From: Modestobacter sp. VKM Ac-2982
GTDB taxonomy: Bacteria; Actinomycetota; Actinomycetes; Mycobacteriales; Geodermatophilaceae
Direction of reading: 5' to 3'
DNA length: 64,000 nucleotides
Assembly (NCBI RefSeq): GCF_026967935.1
Contig: NZ_JAPVBL010000003.1
Location: 611,233-675,232, forward strand
Position numbers and translations under genes: made by a program. Below are positions 11,090 through 18,463 of the stretch, piece after piece (the first letter of the stretch is position 1; each line of letters begins with the position of its first letter). The notes under the pieces were generated by a model. It saw only the letters and a list, made by a program, of their open reading frames with translations. It did no database searches and had not been told where the DNA came from.

Positions 11090-11737
11090 GTGGCCGACCT
11101 GATCCGCATGCGCAGGGACTACGACGACGGTGCCTTCGGCGAGGAGGGCCTCGCGGCCACCTGGGTGGAGCAGTTCGACCGTTGGTTCGGCGACGCCGTC
11201 GCCGCCGAGCTCCCCGAGCCCAACGCCATGGTGGTGGCCACCGCGGACGCCGACGGCATGCCCGATGCCCGCGTCGTGCTGATGAAGGGCTACGACGTCG
11301 ACGGGTTCGTCTTCGGCACCAACTACGCCTCGGCCAAGGCCGCCCAGCTGGCCGTCAACCCCCGGGCGGCGCTGGTCTTCCCCTGGCACGCCCAGCAGCG
11401 GCAGGTCCGGGTGGCCGGTGCCGTCGAGCGGGTCGGGCCGACCGCCTCGGACCTGCTGTGGGACCCGCGGCCCCGCGGCTCGCAGCTGGCCGCCGCCGCC
11501 TCGATCCAGTCGACGGTGGTGGAGTCCCGCGAACTGCTGCGCACCCGGGTGGCCGAGCTGGACGCCCAGACCCCGCCCGGGCAGCTGCCCCGGCCGGAGA
11601 ACTGGGGCGGCTACCGGGTGCTGCCCGAGCGGGTGGAGTTCTGGCAGGGCGGCCATGACCGCCTGCACGACCGGCTGGTGTTCGTGCGCGATGACGAGGA
11701 AGGCGGCGGCTGGGTCGTGCAGCGCCTCGCCCCGTGA
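11090..11737 (+). CDS. pdxH: Pyridoxamine 5'-phosphate oxidase
   Basis: A 215-residue FMN flavoprotein of the PdxH family that oxidises pyridoxamine or pyridoxine 5'-phosphate to PLP. The N-terminal MRRDYDDG, the FMN-binding RVVLMKGYD, the SAKAAQLAVNP and WHAQQRQVRVAG segments, and the C-terminal dimerisation block ENWGGYRVLPERVEFWQGG with RLHDR are all present, and the length is normal. The GTG at 11090 was chosen; an ATG 8 bases earlier is out of frame. The gene is monocistronic and followed by two palindromic repeats. PLP supply links it to serC and the PLP aminotransferase in the window. Confidence 0.93.
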   Translation: MADLIRMRRDYDDGAFGEEGLAATWVEQFDRWFGDAVAAELPEPNAMVVATADADGMPDARVVLMKGYDVDGFVFGTNYASAKAAQLAVNPRAALVFPWHAQQRQVRVAGAVERVGPTASDLLWDPRPRGSQLAAAASIQSTVVESRELLRTRVAELDAQTPPGQLPRPENWGGYRVLPERVEFWQGGHDRLHDRLVFVRDDEEGGGWVVQRLAP

Positions 11738-11752
11738 GGCCCGGCAACCAAA

Positions 11753-11778
11753 GGGGCCAAGATCGCGACTTTGGCCCC
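11753..11778. repeat. GGGGCC..TCGCGA..GGCCCC palindrome, copy 1
   Basis: A 26-base near-palindrome 15 bases after the pdxH stop; two positions break the symmetry. The core TCGCGACTTTGGCCCC is shared with copies at 14461-14510, 25321-25350 and 43798-43829. Probably a terminator-like or REP-like intergenic element. Confidence 0.8.
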
Positions 11779-11797
11779 GACGAACCACTCGACCCGG

Positions 11798-11823
11798 ACC
11801 ACCAAGATGGCCATCTTGGTGGT
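11798..11823. repeat. Second palindrome, CCAAGATGGCCATCTTGG core
   Basis: A perfect 26-base self-complementary sequence, 19 bases after copy 1 of the other palindrome family and 39 bases before the MFS start. It shares the layout (purine-rich arms, central self-complementary hexamer) but not the core sequence. The long open frame through it is not coding. Confidence 0.7.
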
Positions 11824-11862
11824 GGCGTCGGCCCGGTCGATCCGGTCGAGGGCGGGCTGCCG

Positions 11863-13170
11863 GTGGAGCAGCCGCAGCCGGTGACCCGCCGGCGCGGCTG
11901 GGCGCTGGACACCACGCCGCTGCGCAACCGCGCCTACCGCCGGGTCTTCGGTGGTGTCGCGGTGACGATGCTCGGCCAGCAGATGACGCTGGTCGCCGTC
12001 CCCTACCAGGTCTACGAGCTGACCGGCTCCTCGCTGATGGTCGGGCTCACCTCGGTGGTCGCGCTGGTGCCGCTGGTCGTCTTCGGCCTGCTCGGCGGTG
12101 CGATCGCCGACGCCATGGACCGCCGCGTGCTGATGCTGATCAGCTCCACGGGTGCCGCGGTCACCAGTGCGCTGCTGGCTGTGCAGGCCCTGCTGCCCGG
12201 GGACGGGCACGTCAGCGTGCTGTGGCTGCTGGCCGCCGCCGTCTCGGGGTTCGCCGCGGTCAACCAGCCGGCGCGCAGCGCGGTGATCCCGGCGCTGGTC
12301 GGGCCGGAGCAGGTCGCGGCGGCGAACGCGCTGGCGATGACGGTGCGCCAGGCGGGCGTGATCGTCGGGCCGCTGCTGGCCGGTCTGCTGATCGGCCTGG
12401 GCGACCTCTCGATCGTCTACACGATCGACGCGCTGGGCTTCGTCGCCGCCGTCCTGCTGCTGCGCGGGCTGCCGCCGCTGCCGCCGGAGGGCGTCTCCGG
12501 CCCGCTGCGGCTCGGCGCGGCGGTGCGCGGGGTGGGGGAGGGGTTCGCCTTCCTGCGCACCCAGCCGGTGCTGCTGATGACGTTCGTCGTCGACCTCATC
12601 GCGATGCTGTTCGCCTGGCCGCAGGCTGTCTTCCCCGAGCTGTCCCAGACGGCCTACCGCGGCGACGCGAACAGCCTGGGATGGCTGTTCGCCGGGGTGT
12701 CGATCGGCTCGCTGCTGATGGGGCTGACCTCCGGGTGGGTGAGCCGGGTCGACCGGCAGGGCGCCGTCGTGCTGGGCGCCATCGCCGTGTGGGGCGTGGC
12801 GATCATCGGCTTCGGGCTCGCCTCGACGCTCTGGCTGGCGGTGCTCTGCCTCGCCGTCGCGGGGGCCGGCGACATGGTCAGCGCGGTGCTGCGCTCGGCG
12901 ATGCTGCAGACGGCGGCGCCGGACGAGATGCGCGGCCGGATGCAGGGCGTGTTCATCGTGGTCGTGGCCGGTGGGCCGCGGCTGGGCGACCTGCGCGCCG
13001 GGCTGATGGCCAGCAGCGTCGGGGTCACCGCCGCGATGGTCTCCGGCGGCGTGGTGATCGTGGTCGCCATGGCGGTCGTGGCCGTCGCGGTCCCGTCGTT
13101 CTGGCTGTTCCGGGCGTCACGGGCCGACGAGGTGGCCCGGGACGCCCGCCGCCGCCTGGCGGCCGACTGA
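11863..13170 (+). CDS. MFS transporter (EntS-like, MFS_3 family)
   Basis: A 435-residue, roughly 12-helix major facilitator of the EntS/enterobactin-exporter-like group, located in the cytoplasmic membrane. The N-terminus has LRNRAYRRVFGGVAVTMLGQQM, the inter-helix loop GGAIADAMDRR matches the MFS motif A region, and VNQPARSAVIPALVGPEQVAAANAL is the hallmark segment of this subgroup. The frame is open from 11734 but that part covers two palindromic repeats. GTG 11863, with GAGGGCGGG upstream, is the likely start. The substrate is unknown; siderophore or drug export is typical of the group. Confidence 0.85.
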   Translation: MEQPQPVTRRRGWALDTTPLRNRAYRRVFGGVAVTMLGQQMTLVAVPYQVYELTGSSLMVGLTSVVALVPLVVFGLLGGAIADAMDRRVLMLISSTGAAVTSALLAVQALLPGDGHVSVLWLLAAAVSGFAAVNQPARSAVIPALVGPEQVAAANALAMTVRQAGVIVGPLLAGLLIGLGDLSIVYTIDALGFVAAVLLLRGLPPLPPEGVSGPLRLGAAVRGVGEGFAFLRTQPVLLMTFVVDLIAMLFAWPQAVFPELSQTAYRGDANSLGWLFAGVSIGSLLMGLTSGWVSRVDRQGAVVLGAIAVWGVAIIGFGLASTLWLAVLCLAVAGAGDMVSAVLRSAMLQTAAPDEMRGRMQGVFIVVVAGGPRLGDLRAGLMASSVGVTAAMVSGGVVIVVAMAVVAVAVPSFWLFRASRADEVARDARRRLAAD

Positions 13171-13194
13171 CCCTCCGCCATCGGTCATGAGCCG

Positions 13195-13217
13195 CTGCCT
13201 CAGCCGTGGCGAGGCAG
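13195..13217 (+). terminator. Weak hairpin after the MFS gene
   Basis: A 7-bp stem (13195-13201 with 13211-13217), 24 bases after the MFS stop. It is short compared with other hairpins in the window, so termination here is uncertain. Confidence 0.35.
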
Positions 13218-13281
13218 GGCTGGGTGGCCAACGGCGTGTGTGTGGGGCGTGAGCCGGGCTCCGGCGGGTAGCTGTGCGGGC

Positions 13282-14463
13282 ATGGCGCTCCCGCGGGTCC
13301 TCGTCCTCGTCCTCGCCGGTGGCAAGGGCAGCCGCCTGGAACTGCTGACCGAGACCCGGGCCAAGCCCGCCGTCCCGTTCGCCGGGGTCTACCGGCTCAT
13401 CGACTTCCCGCTGTCCAACTGTGAGCACTCCCAGATCCCCGACGTGTGGGTGTCCGAGCAGTACCAGCCGCAGTCGGTGAACGAGCACCTGGCCGGCGGC
13501 CGCCCGTGGGACCTGGACCGCAGCACCGGCGGACTGATGATGCTTCCGCCCTTCCAGGGCAGCGAGCGGGGCGGCTTCACCATGGGCACCGCCGACGGGC
13601 TGTGGCGGCAGGCCGAGCTGATCCGGCAGTTCGGCGCCGACGCGCTCGTGGTGGTCAGCTCCGACGTGGTCTACAAGCTCGACTACCGCGCTGTCGTCGA
13701 CGCCCACCTGGGCTCCGGCGCCGAGGTCACCATGGTGACCACGGAGGTCGACCCGGACGACGCCGCCCGCTACGGCATCGTCCAGACCGCGGGTGACGGG
13801 AAGGTCACCGACTACGCCTACAAGCCCGACGAGCCGGCGACGACGACGGCCACCAACGAGGTCTTCGTCTTCTCCCCGACGGAGACCCTCGACCGGCTCG
13901 AGGCGATCCAGGACCAGGTCGGTGACGAGGGCCTGGAGGACCTGGGCACCCACCTGCTGCCGGCGCAGACGAAGGACGGCCTGGCCCGGGCGTACCCGCT
14001 GGACGGCTACTGGCGGGACGTCGGCACCGTCGAGTCCTACTGGGAGGCGCACCGCGAGTTCCGCTGCGAGGAGCCCCCGATCGACCTGGACGAGAAGAGC
14101 TGGCCCATCCACACTCGCGGCGGCCGGCACAGCGCCGCGCGACTGCTGCGCGGGGCGGTGGTCGAGGACACCCTGGTCTCCGGCGGCACCCGCGTGGCCG
14201 GGGAGGTCCGCGGCTCGGTGCTGTCGCCGGGCGTGATCGTCGAGCCGGGGGCGACCGTCATCGACTCGGTGCTGCTGCCCGGCGCGCGGGTGCGCGCCGG
14301 GGCCACCGTCACCCGCACCGTCCTGGACGACGGGGTGACGGTGGGGGAGCGGGCGACCGTCGGCGGGGACGGCGCGATCACCCTGGTCGGCCGGCGGGCG
14401 ACGGTGGAGGCCGGCAGCGAGCTCTCCGCCGGGGCCCGCTACCCGGAGCCCGAGAAGGACTGA
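13282..14463 (+). CDS. glgC: Glucose-1-phosphate adenylyltransferase (ADP-glucose pyrophosphorylase)
   Basis: A 393-residue nucleotidyltransferase that makes ADP-glucose from glucose-1-phosphate and ATP, the first step of glycogen and related alpha-glucan synthesis. The N-terminal loop LAGGKGSRLELLT followed by RAKPAVPFAGVYRLIDFPLSNC is the GlgC signature. GTADGLWRQ, ALVVVSSDVVYKLDY and YWRDVGTVESYWEAHREF match the catalytic core, and the C-terminal ~100 residues form a left-handed beta-helix. ATG 13282 fits the family N-terminus; the frame extends a little upstream without support. The stop codon is the first base triplet of a 50-base inverted repeat shared with the end of udgX. Confidence 0.92.
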   Translation: MALPRVLVLVLAGGKGSRLELLTETRAKPAVPFAGVYRLIDFPLSNCEHSQIPDVWVSEQYQPQSVNEHLAGGRPWDLDRSTGGLMMLPPFQGSERGGFTMGTADGLWRQAELIRQFGADALVVVSSDVVYKLDYRAVVDAHLGSGAEVTMVTTEVDPDDAARYGIVQTAGDGKVTDYAYKPDEPATTTATNEVFVFSPTETLDRLEAIQDQVGDEGLEDLGTHLLPAQTKDGLARAYPLDGYWRDVGTVESYWEAHREFRCEEPPIDLDEKSWPIHTRGGRHSAARLLRGAVVEDTLVSGGTRVAGEVRGSVLSPGVIVEPGATVIDSVLLPGARVRAGATVTRTVLDDGVTVGERATVGGDGAITLVGRRATVEAGSELSAGARYPEPEKD

Positions 14464-14510
14464 CACCCGTGAGGGGCCGAAATCGCGACTTTGGCCCCTC
14501 GCGGGTGTCA
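14461..14510. repeat. Palindrome copy 2, extended to 50 bases, spanning both stop codons
   Basis: A 50-base near-palindrome whose arms begin exactly with the TGA of glgC (14461-14463) and, on the other strand, the TGA of udgX (14510-14508). The 25-base arms differ at three positions. The centre is the same TCGCGACTTTGGCCCC core as copy 1. It is well placed as a bidirectional terminator. Confidence 0.85.
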
Positions 14511-15191
14511 GGCGAGGGTGTGGGCGACGACCCGGAGGTCGGTCACGAGCGCGTCGTAGGCGGCGGCCCGGGCGTCGTCCGGCGTCCGGAGCACGGCCGA
14601 GGGATGGCTGGTGGCGAGCACCCAGGTCTGGTGCGGGGCGTCCTCGTCCTGGTCGGCGTCGGGGAGCGCCGCCTCCGCAGCGCGGACGCCCGGCGGGGTC
14701 CACGGCAGCAGCTGCCCGTGTTCGCGGGTGATCCGGAACGACGGTGAGATCAGCGCCTTGGCCGCCACCGCGCCCAGGCAGACGACCACCTCCGGCTGAA
14801 GGACGGCGAACTCCGCCTCCAGCCACGGGCGGCAGGCCAGCAGGTGCTCCGCCCCCGGCGACTGGTGGATCCGGCGCTTGGGGGTGGGCTTGAACCGGAA
14901 GTGCTTGACCGCGTTCGTCACGTAGGCGTCGCGCCGGTCGATGCCGGCCTCGGTCAGTGCCCGGTCCAGCAGCTTCCCGGCCGGGCCGACGAACGGCTCG
15001 CCGGTGCGGTCCTCCTGGTCGCCCGGCTGCTCGCCGACGAAGACGACCCGCGCCGTCTCCGGACCCTCGCCGAAGACCGTCTGGGTGGCCGGCTCACCGA
15101 GCTCGCACGCCCGGCAGCCGGCCGCCGCCTCCCGCAGCCCGGCCAGGCCCACGCCGCTGGGCACCTGGGCGGGGTGGTTGCGTTCGCTCAT
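14508..15191 (-). CDS. udgX: UdgX-type uracil-DNA binding glycosylase
   Basis: A 227-residue family-4-like uracil-DNA glycosylase. Motif A GEQPGDQED is at residues 53-61, and the insert KRRIH at residues 105-109 is diagnostic of UdgX. In Mycobacterium smegmatis His109 of this motif becomes covalently attached to the abasic sugar after uracil removal, and the histidine here also falls at residue 109. Four cysteines (26, 29, 120, 138) fit the 4Fe-4S cluster of the family. Motif B is seen in TSHPSAVLR. ATG 15191 gives MSERNHPAQ; a longer upstream frame is unsupported. It is convergent with glgC and shares its terminator palindrome. Confidence 0.92.
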   Translation of the reverse strand: MSERNHPAQVPSGVGLAGLREAAAGCRACELGEPATQTVFGEGPETARVVFVGEQPGDQEDRTGEPFVGPAGKLLDRALTEAGIDRRDAYVTNAVKHFRFKPTPKRRIHQSPGAEHLLACRPWLEAEFAVLQPEVVVCLGAVAAKALISPSFRITREHGQLLPWTPPGVRAAEAALPDADQDEDAPHQTWVLATSHPSAVLRTPDDARAAAYDALVTDLRVVAHTLA

Positions 15192-15245
15192 GGGTCGATG
15201 ACACCCGACCGGGGGCGCCACCGCAGCCCGAGATCAGCTGTTCAC

Positions 15246-15275
15246 TTGACGATGCGGAAAGTGATGCGACAGGCT
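15246..15275 (+). promoter_or_regulatory. Possible promoter of the NatAB-like operon
   Basis: TTGACG (15246-15251) followed after 18 bases by CAGGCT (15270-15275). The -35 is good and the -10 weak. It lies 55 bases before the GTG of the ATPase gene, which also has its own GAGGAG ribosome site. Confidence 0.4.
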
Positions 15276-15330
15276 CCCAGTCGTTGCGGATGGCAAGGGC
15301 TGCTCGCACACGACGGACACCGGAGGAGCA

Positions 15331-16239
15331 GTGCTCGAGTTCGATGGCCTGTACAAGGCCTACGGCAGCAACCAGGTGCTCGAGGGGGTGAGCTTCGCCG
15401 TGGCCCCGGGGCAGATGTTCGGCTTCTGCGGGTCCAACGGGGCGGGGAAGACCACCACGATGCGGATCGCCATGGGGCTCGCGCGCGCCGACGCCGGGGA
15501 GGTGCGCTGGTCGGGCCGGCCGGTCGACGAGATCGTCCGTCGCAGGATCGGCTACATGCCCGAGGAGCGCGGCCTCTACCCGAAGATGAAGGTCGGTGAG
15601 CAGCTGAGCTACTTCGCCCGGCTGCACGGGCTGGACGCCCGCGCCGCCGGTCGCGCCGCCGAGCACTGGGCCGAGCGGCTCGGGCTGGGGGAGCGGCGCG
15701 GCGATCGGGTGGAGAAGCTGTCGCTGGGCAACCAGCAGCGCGTGCAGCTGGCCGCCGCCCTGGTCAGCGAGCCCGACGTGCTGATCCTCGACGAGCCGTT
15801 CTCCGGGCTGGACCCGGTGGGCGTGGACTCCCTCGCCGAGGCGCTGCTCGAGCAGTGCCGGCGCGGCGTGCCCGTCGTCTTCTCCAGCCACCAGCTGGAC
15901 CTCGTGGAGCGGCTCTGCGACGCGGTCGGCATCCTCGCCCGCGGCAAGATCGTCGCCAGCGGCACGGTTGACGAGCTGCGCTCCGCGGCCACGGGTCGGC
16001 AGTTGCGCGTCGTCGCCCCGGACGCGCCGAACGGCTGGGCCGCCGCCGTCCCCGGCGTGCGAGTGGTCTCCGAGCAGCGCGGCGACACCGTGCTGGAGCT
16101 GGCCCCGGGCGCCGACGACCAGCAGGTGCTGGCCGCCGCCCTGGCCACCGGCCGGGTCGCCCACTTCGCCTGGCGCGAACCGACCCTGGTCGAGCTCTTC
16201 CGGCACGCCGTCACCGACACCCGGGAGGTGGCGGCGTGA
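15331..16239 (+). CDS. ABC transporter ATPase (NatA-like)
   Basis: A 302-residue ATP-binding subunit of an ABC-2-type exporter. Walker A GSNGAGKTTT, Q-loop IGYMPEERGLYPKMKV, signature LSLGNQQRVQ and Walker B VLILDEPFSGLDP followed by the H-loop SSHQLD are all intact. The IGYMPEERGLY segment and the ~90-residue C-terminal extension resemble NatA (sodium or drug extrusion) ATPases. GTG start with GGAGGAG 6 bases before it. Its last codons overlap the permease start by 4 bases (GTGA), a clear two-gene operon. Confidence 0.92.
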   Translation: MLEFDGLYKAYGSNQVLEGVSFAVAPGQMFGFCGSNGAGKTTTMRIAMGLARADAGEVRWSGRPVDEIVRRRIGYMPEERGLYPKMKVGEQLSYFARLHGLDARAAGRAAEHWAERLGLGERRGDRVEKLSLGNQQRVQLAAALVSEPDVLILDEPFSGLDPVGVDSLAEALLEQCRRGVPVVFSSHQLDLVERLCDAVGILARGKIVASGTVDELRSAATGRQLRVVAPDAPNGWAAAVPGVRVVSEQRGDTVLELAPGADDQQVLAAALATGRVAHFAWREPTLVELFRHAVTDTREVAA

Positions 16240-17438
16240 CCGCGCCCGCATCCACCGACATCAAGCCGCACAGCCCGACGCAGCTCGTCCGGCTCGTCGC
16301 CGGCCGGGAGGTCTCCACCCGGATCCGGGACAAGGGCTTCCTGATCAGCTCTGCGGTGCTGATCGTGCTGATCATCGGCCTGATGGTCTTCCAAGTGATC
16401 ATCGGCGGCGGGGAGTCGACCAGCCGGATCGGCCTGGTGGGGGGCGACCAGGCCGTCGAGCAGGTGCTGCAGCAGCAGGGCCGGGCGCTGGACACCGAGG
16501 TGACGGTGGTCCAGCTGGCCGACGAGGACGCCGCCCGCACCGCCGTGGCCGAGGAGGACGTCGAGGCCGCGCTGCTGGACCCGACCGGCAGCCGCCCCGA
16601 GCTCCTGGTGCAGACCGCGGGCGGGAGCGCCGAGGACCTCGTGCAGAGCGCCCTGGCCGCCCTCTCCGTGGCCGACCAGCTCAGCGAGGCCGGGGTGCAG
16701 CTCGACCCCGCCCCGGAGGTCGACGTCGTCGCCCTGGAGGGCGCCGAGGACGACCGCTCGCAGGCCACGATCGTCGCCCTGCTCGGGGTGGGGCTGCTGT
16801 ACTTCCTCTTCATCCTCTTCGGGCAGTTCGTCGCGCAGGGCGTCGTCGAGGAGAAGTCCAGCCGGGTGGTCGAGCTGCTGCTGGCCACCATGCGCCCGTG
16901 GCAGCTGCTCGCCGGGAAGATCATCGGCCTGGGGGCGCTCGGGCTGCTGCAGACCGCGGTGATCGCCGTGGTCGGGGTCGCCGGGGCGCTGGCCTTCGAC
17001 GTCATCGACCTGCCGGGGCAGCTCATCGGCACCGTGCTCAACGTGCTGGCCTGGTTCGTGATCGGCTACGCCTTCTACGCCGCGGTCTTCGCGGTGGCCG
17101 CCTCGCTGGTCAGCCGGCAGGAGGACCTGGGCAGCGTGCTGACGCCGACGACCATCCTGCTGGTGGTCGGGTTCGTCATCGCCCTGCAGGCCGCCCAGGA
17201 CCCGGGCAGCACCCTGGCCACGGTGACCTCCTACGTGCCGGGTCTGTCGCCGATGGTGATGCCGGTGCGGCAGGCCGCGGGCGAGGCTGCGTGGTGGGAG
17301 GTCGGGCTCGCCGTCCTGCTGATGGTCCTGGCGATCGCCGTCATCGTCCGGATCGGTGGGCGGATCTACGCCGGGGCGCTGCTCCGCACCGGTGGCCGGC
17401 TCAAGCTGCGCGAGGCCCTGGCAGCAGAGAAGGCCTGA
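16236..17438 (+). CDS. ABC-2 type permease (NatB-like)
   Basis: A 400-residue membrane subunit that pairs with the preceding ATPase. The layout is typical of NatB: one N-terminal helix (residues ~30-55), a ~125-residue extracytoplasmic domain, then five or so helices from residue ~180 on. The segment VVEEKSSRVVELLLATMRPWQLLAGKIIGLG is the conserved ABC-2 coupling region. The substrate is unknown; sodium, drug or peptide export is usual. The gene starts at a GTG inside the ATPase stop and ends before a hairpin shared with the convergent SMP-30 gene. Confidence 0.9.
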   Translation: MTAPASTDIKPHSPTQLVRLVAGREVSTRIRDKGFLISSAVLIVLIIGLMVFQVIIGGGESTSRIGLVGGDQAVEQVLQQQGRALDTEVTVVQLADEDAARTAVAEEDVEAALLDPTGSRPELLVQTAGGSAEDLVQSALAALSVADQLSEAGVQLDPAPEVDVVALEGAEDDRSQATIVALLGVGLLYFLFILFGQFVAQGVVEEKSSRVVELLLATMRPWQLLAGKIIGLGALGLLQTAVIAVVGVAGALAFDVIDLPGQLIGTVLNVLAWFVIGYAFYAAVFAVAASLVSRQEDLGSVLTPTTILLVVGFVIALQAAQDPGSTLATVTSYVPGLSPMVMPVRQAAGEAAWWEVGLAVLLMVLAIAVIVRIGGRIYAGALLRTGGRLKLREALAAEKA

Positions 17439-17443
17439 CGCCT

Positions 17444-17480
17444 GTCCGCCCCGGGGCAGCGCACTCGACCCGGGGCGGAC
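17444..17480. terminator. Bidirectional hairpin between natB-like and SMP-30 genes
   Basis: A perfect 12-bp stem (17444-17455 with 17469-17480), 13-base loop, between two convergent stop codons. Confidence 0.65.
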
Positions 17481-17490
17481 GGCGGGGCGG

Positions 17491-18408
17491 TCAGCGCTGG
17501 CGCAGGCCGCTGAGCGGACCGCGGTAGGCGTGCGCCGGCGGGCCGCTCACCCCGGGCCGCACGGTGAACAGCCGGCCGGCGTCGGGCTGGGCGGCCCGGG
17601 TGGCGTCGTCCATCCCGTGCACCGACGTGCTGATCGCCAACAGGTCGCCGGCGAAGGCGCAGCTGGTGGTGTTCTGCGCGTCGACCTCGACGACCGCGAG
17701 CAGCTCACCCTCGGGGGACCAGCGCCGCACCTGGGCACCGCCCCACAGCGCCGTCCAGAGACATCCCTCGTCGTCGACGGTGAGGCCGTCGGCGACGCCG
17801 GCCGGGTCGTCGCTGAAGTCCAGCAGCACCCGGCGCTCGCCGAAGGCGCCGGTGTCCAGGTCGTAGTCGAAGGCCCAGACCACCTGCTGCCCGGAGTCGG
17901 AGAGGTAGACGGTGCGGTCGTCGGGCGACCAGCCCAGCCCGTTGGAGATCGTGAGGCCGTCGAGCACGGTGCTGACCGTGCCGTCGACGTCGAGCCGGTA
18001 GAGGCGGCCGGCCCCGGGCCGCTCGTCGAAGGCCATGGTGCCGGCGAAGAACCGGCCGGCCCGGTCGCAGGCGCCGTCGTTCATCCGGGTGCCGCCCGCG
18101 GACTCCGAGCCCCCCTCCCCGGCGAGCTCGATCAGCACCTCCGCCGTGCCGTCGGCGGCCAGCCGGGTGAAGCCCGCCCCGGCGCCCAGCAGCCAGCCGC
18201 CGGCGGCCGCCGGGGCGACGAAGCCCACCGTCTCACCGCCGCGGTGCTCGGCCACCGGGACGACGTCGTCACCGCTGACGGTGCCGCGCCGGACGAGCCC
18301 CGCGGTGATGTCCACCCAGAGCAGTTCCTGCGCGGCGGCGTCCCAGATCGGGCCCTCTCCGTGCTCGGCCGGGACGGGGCTGGTCGGTGTCGCCTGCAGT
18401 CGGATCAC
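17491..18408 (-). CDS. SMP-30/gluconolactonase family protein
   Basis: A 305-residue six-bladed beta-propeller of the SMP-30/regucalcin/gluconolactonase family, metal-dependent hydrolases of sugar lactones. Family segments are [17 protein letters not shown] (with the metal-binding Glu), [38 protein letters not shown] (metal-binding Asn and Asp) and [24 protein letters not shown] 18408 was chosen because GGGAGG lies about 10 bases upstream and the family N-terminus fits. It is divergent from ppc with 55 bases between starts. Which lactone it opens is not visible. Confidence 0.88.
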   Translation of the reverse strand: MIRLQATPTSPVPAEHGEGPIWDAAAQELLWVDITAGLVRRGTVSGDDVVPVAEHRGGETVGFVAPAAAGGWLLGAGAGFTRLAADGTAEVLIELAGEGGSESAGGTRMNDGACDRAGRFFAGTMAFDERPGAGRLYRLDVDGTVSTVLDGLTISNGLGWSPDDRTVYLSDSGQQVVWAFDYDLDTGAFGERRVLLDFSDDPAGVADGLTVDDEGCLWTALWGGAQVRRWSPEGELLAVVEVDAQNTTSCAFAGDLLAISTSVHGMDDATRAAQPDAGRLFTVRPGVSGPPAHAYRGPLSGLRQR

Positions 18409-18451
18409 CCGCCCATCCTCCCCGGGACACCGGGCCGTCACACCGGTTGCG

Positions 18452-18457
18452 GATACT
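18452..18457 (+). promoter_or_regulatory. -10 element of ppc, leaderless
   Basis: GATACT ends 6 bases before the ppc GTG with no Shine-Dalgarno between them, which would place transcription start at the start codon. No clear -35 box. Confidence 0.45.
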
Positions 18458-18463
18458 GCCCCC

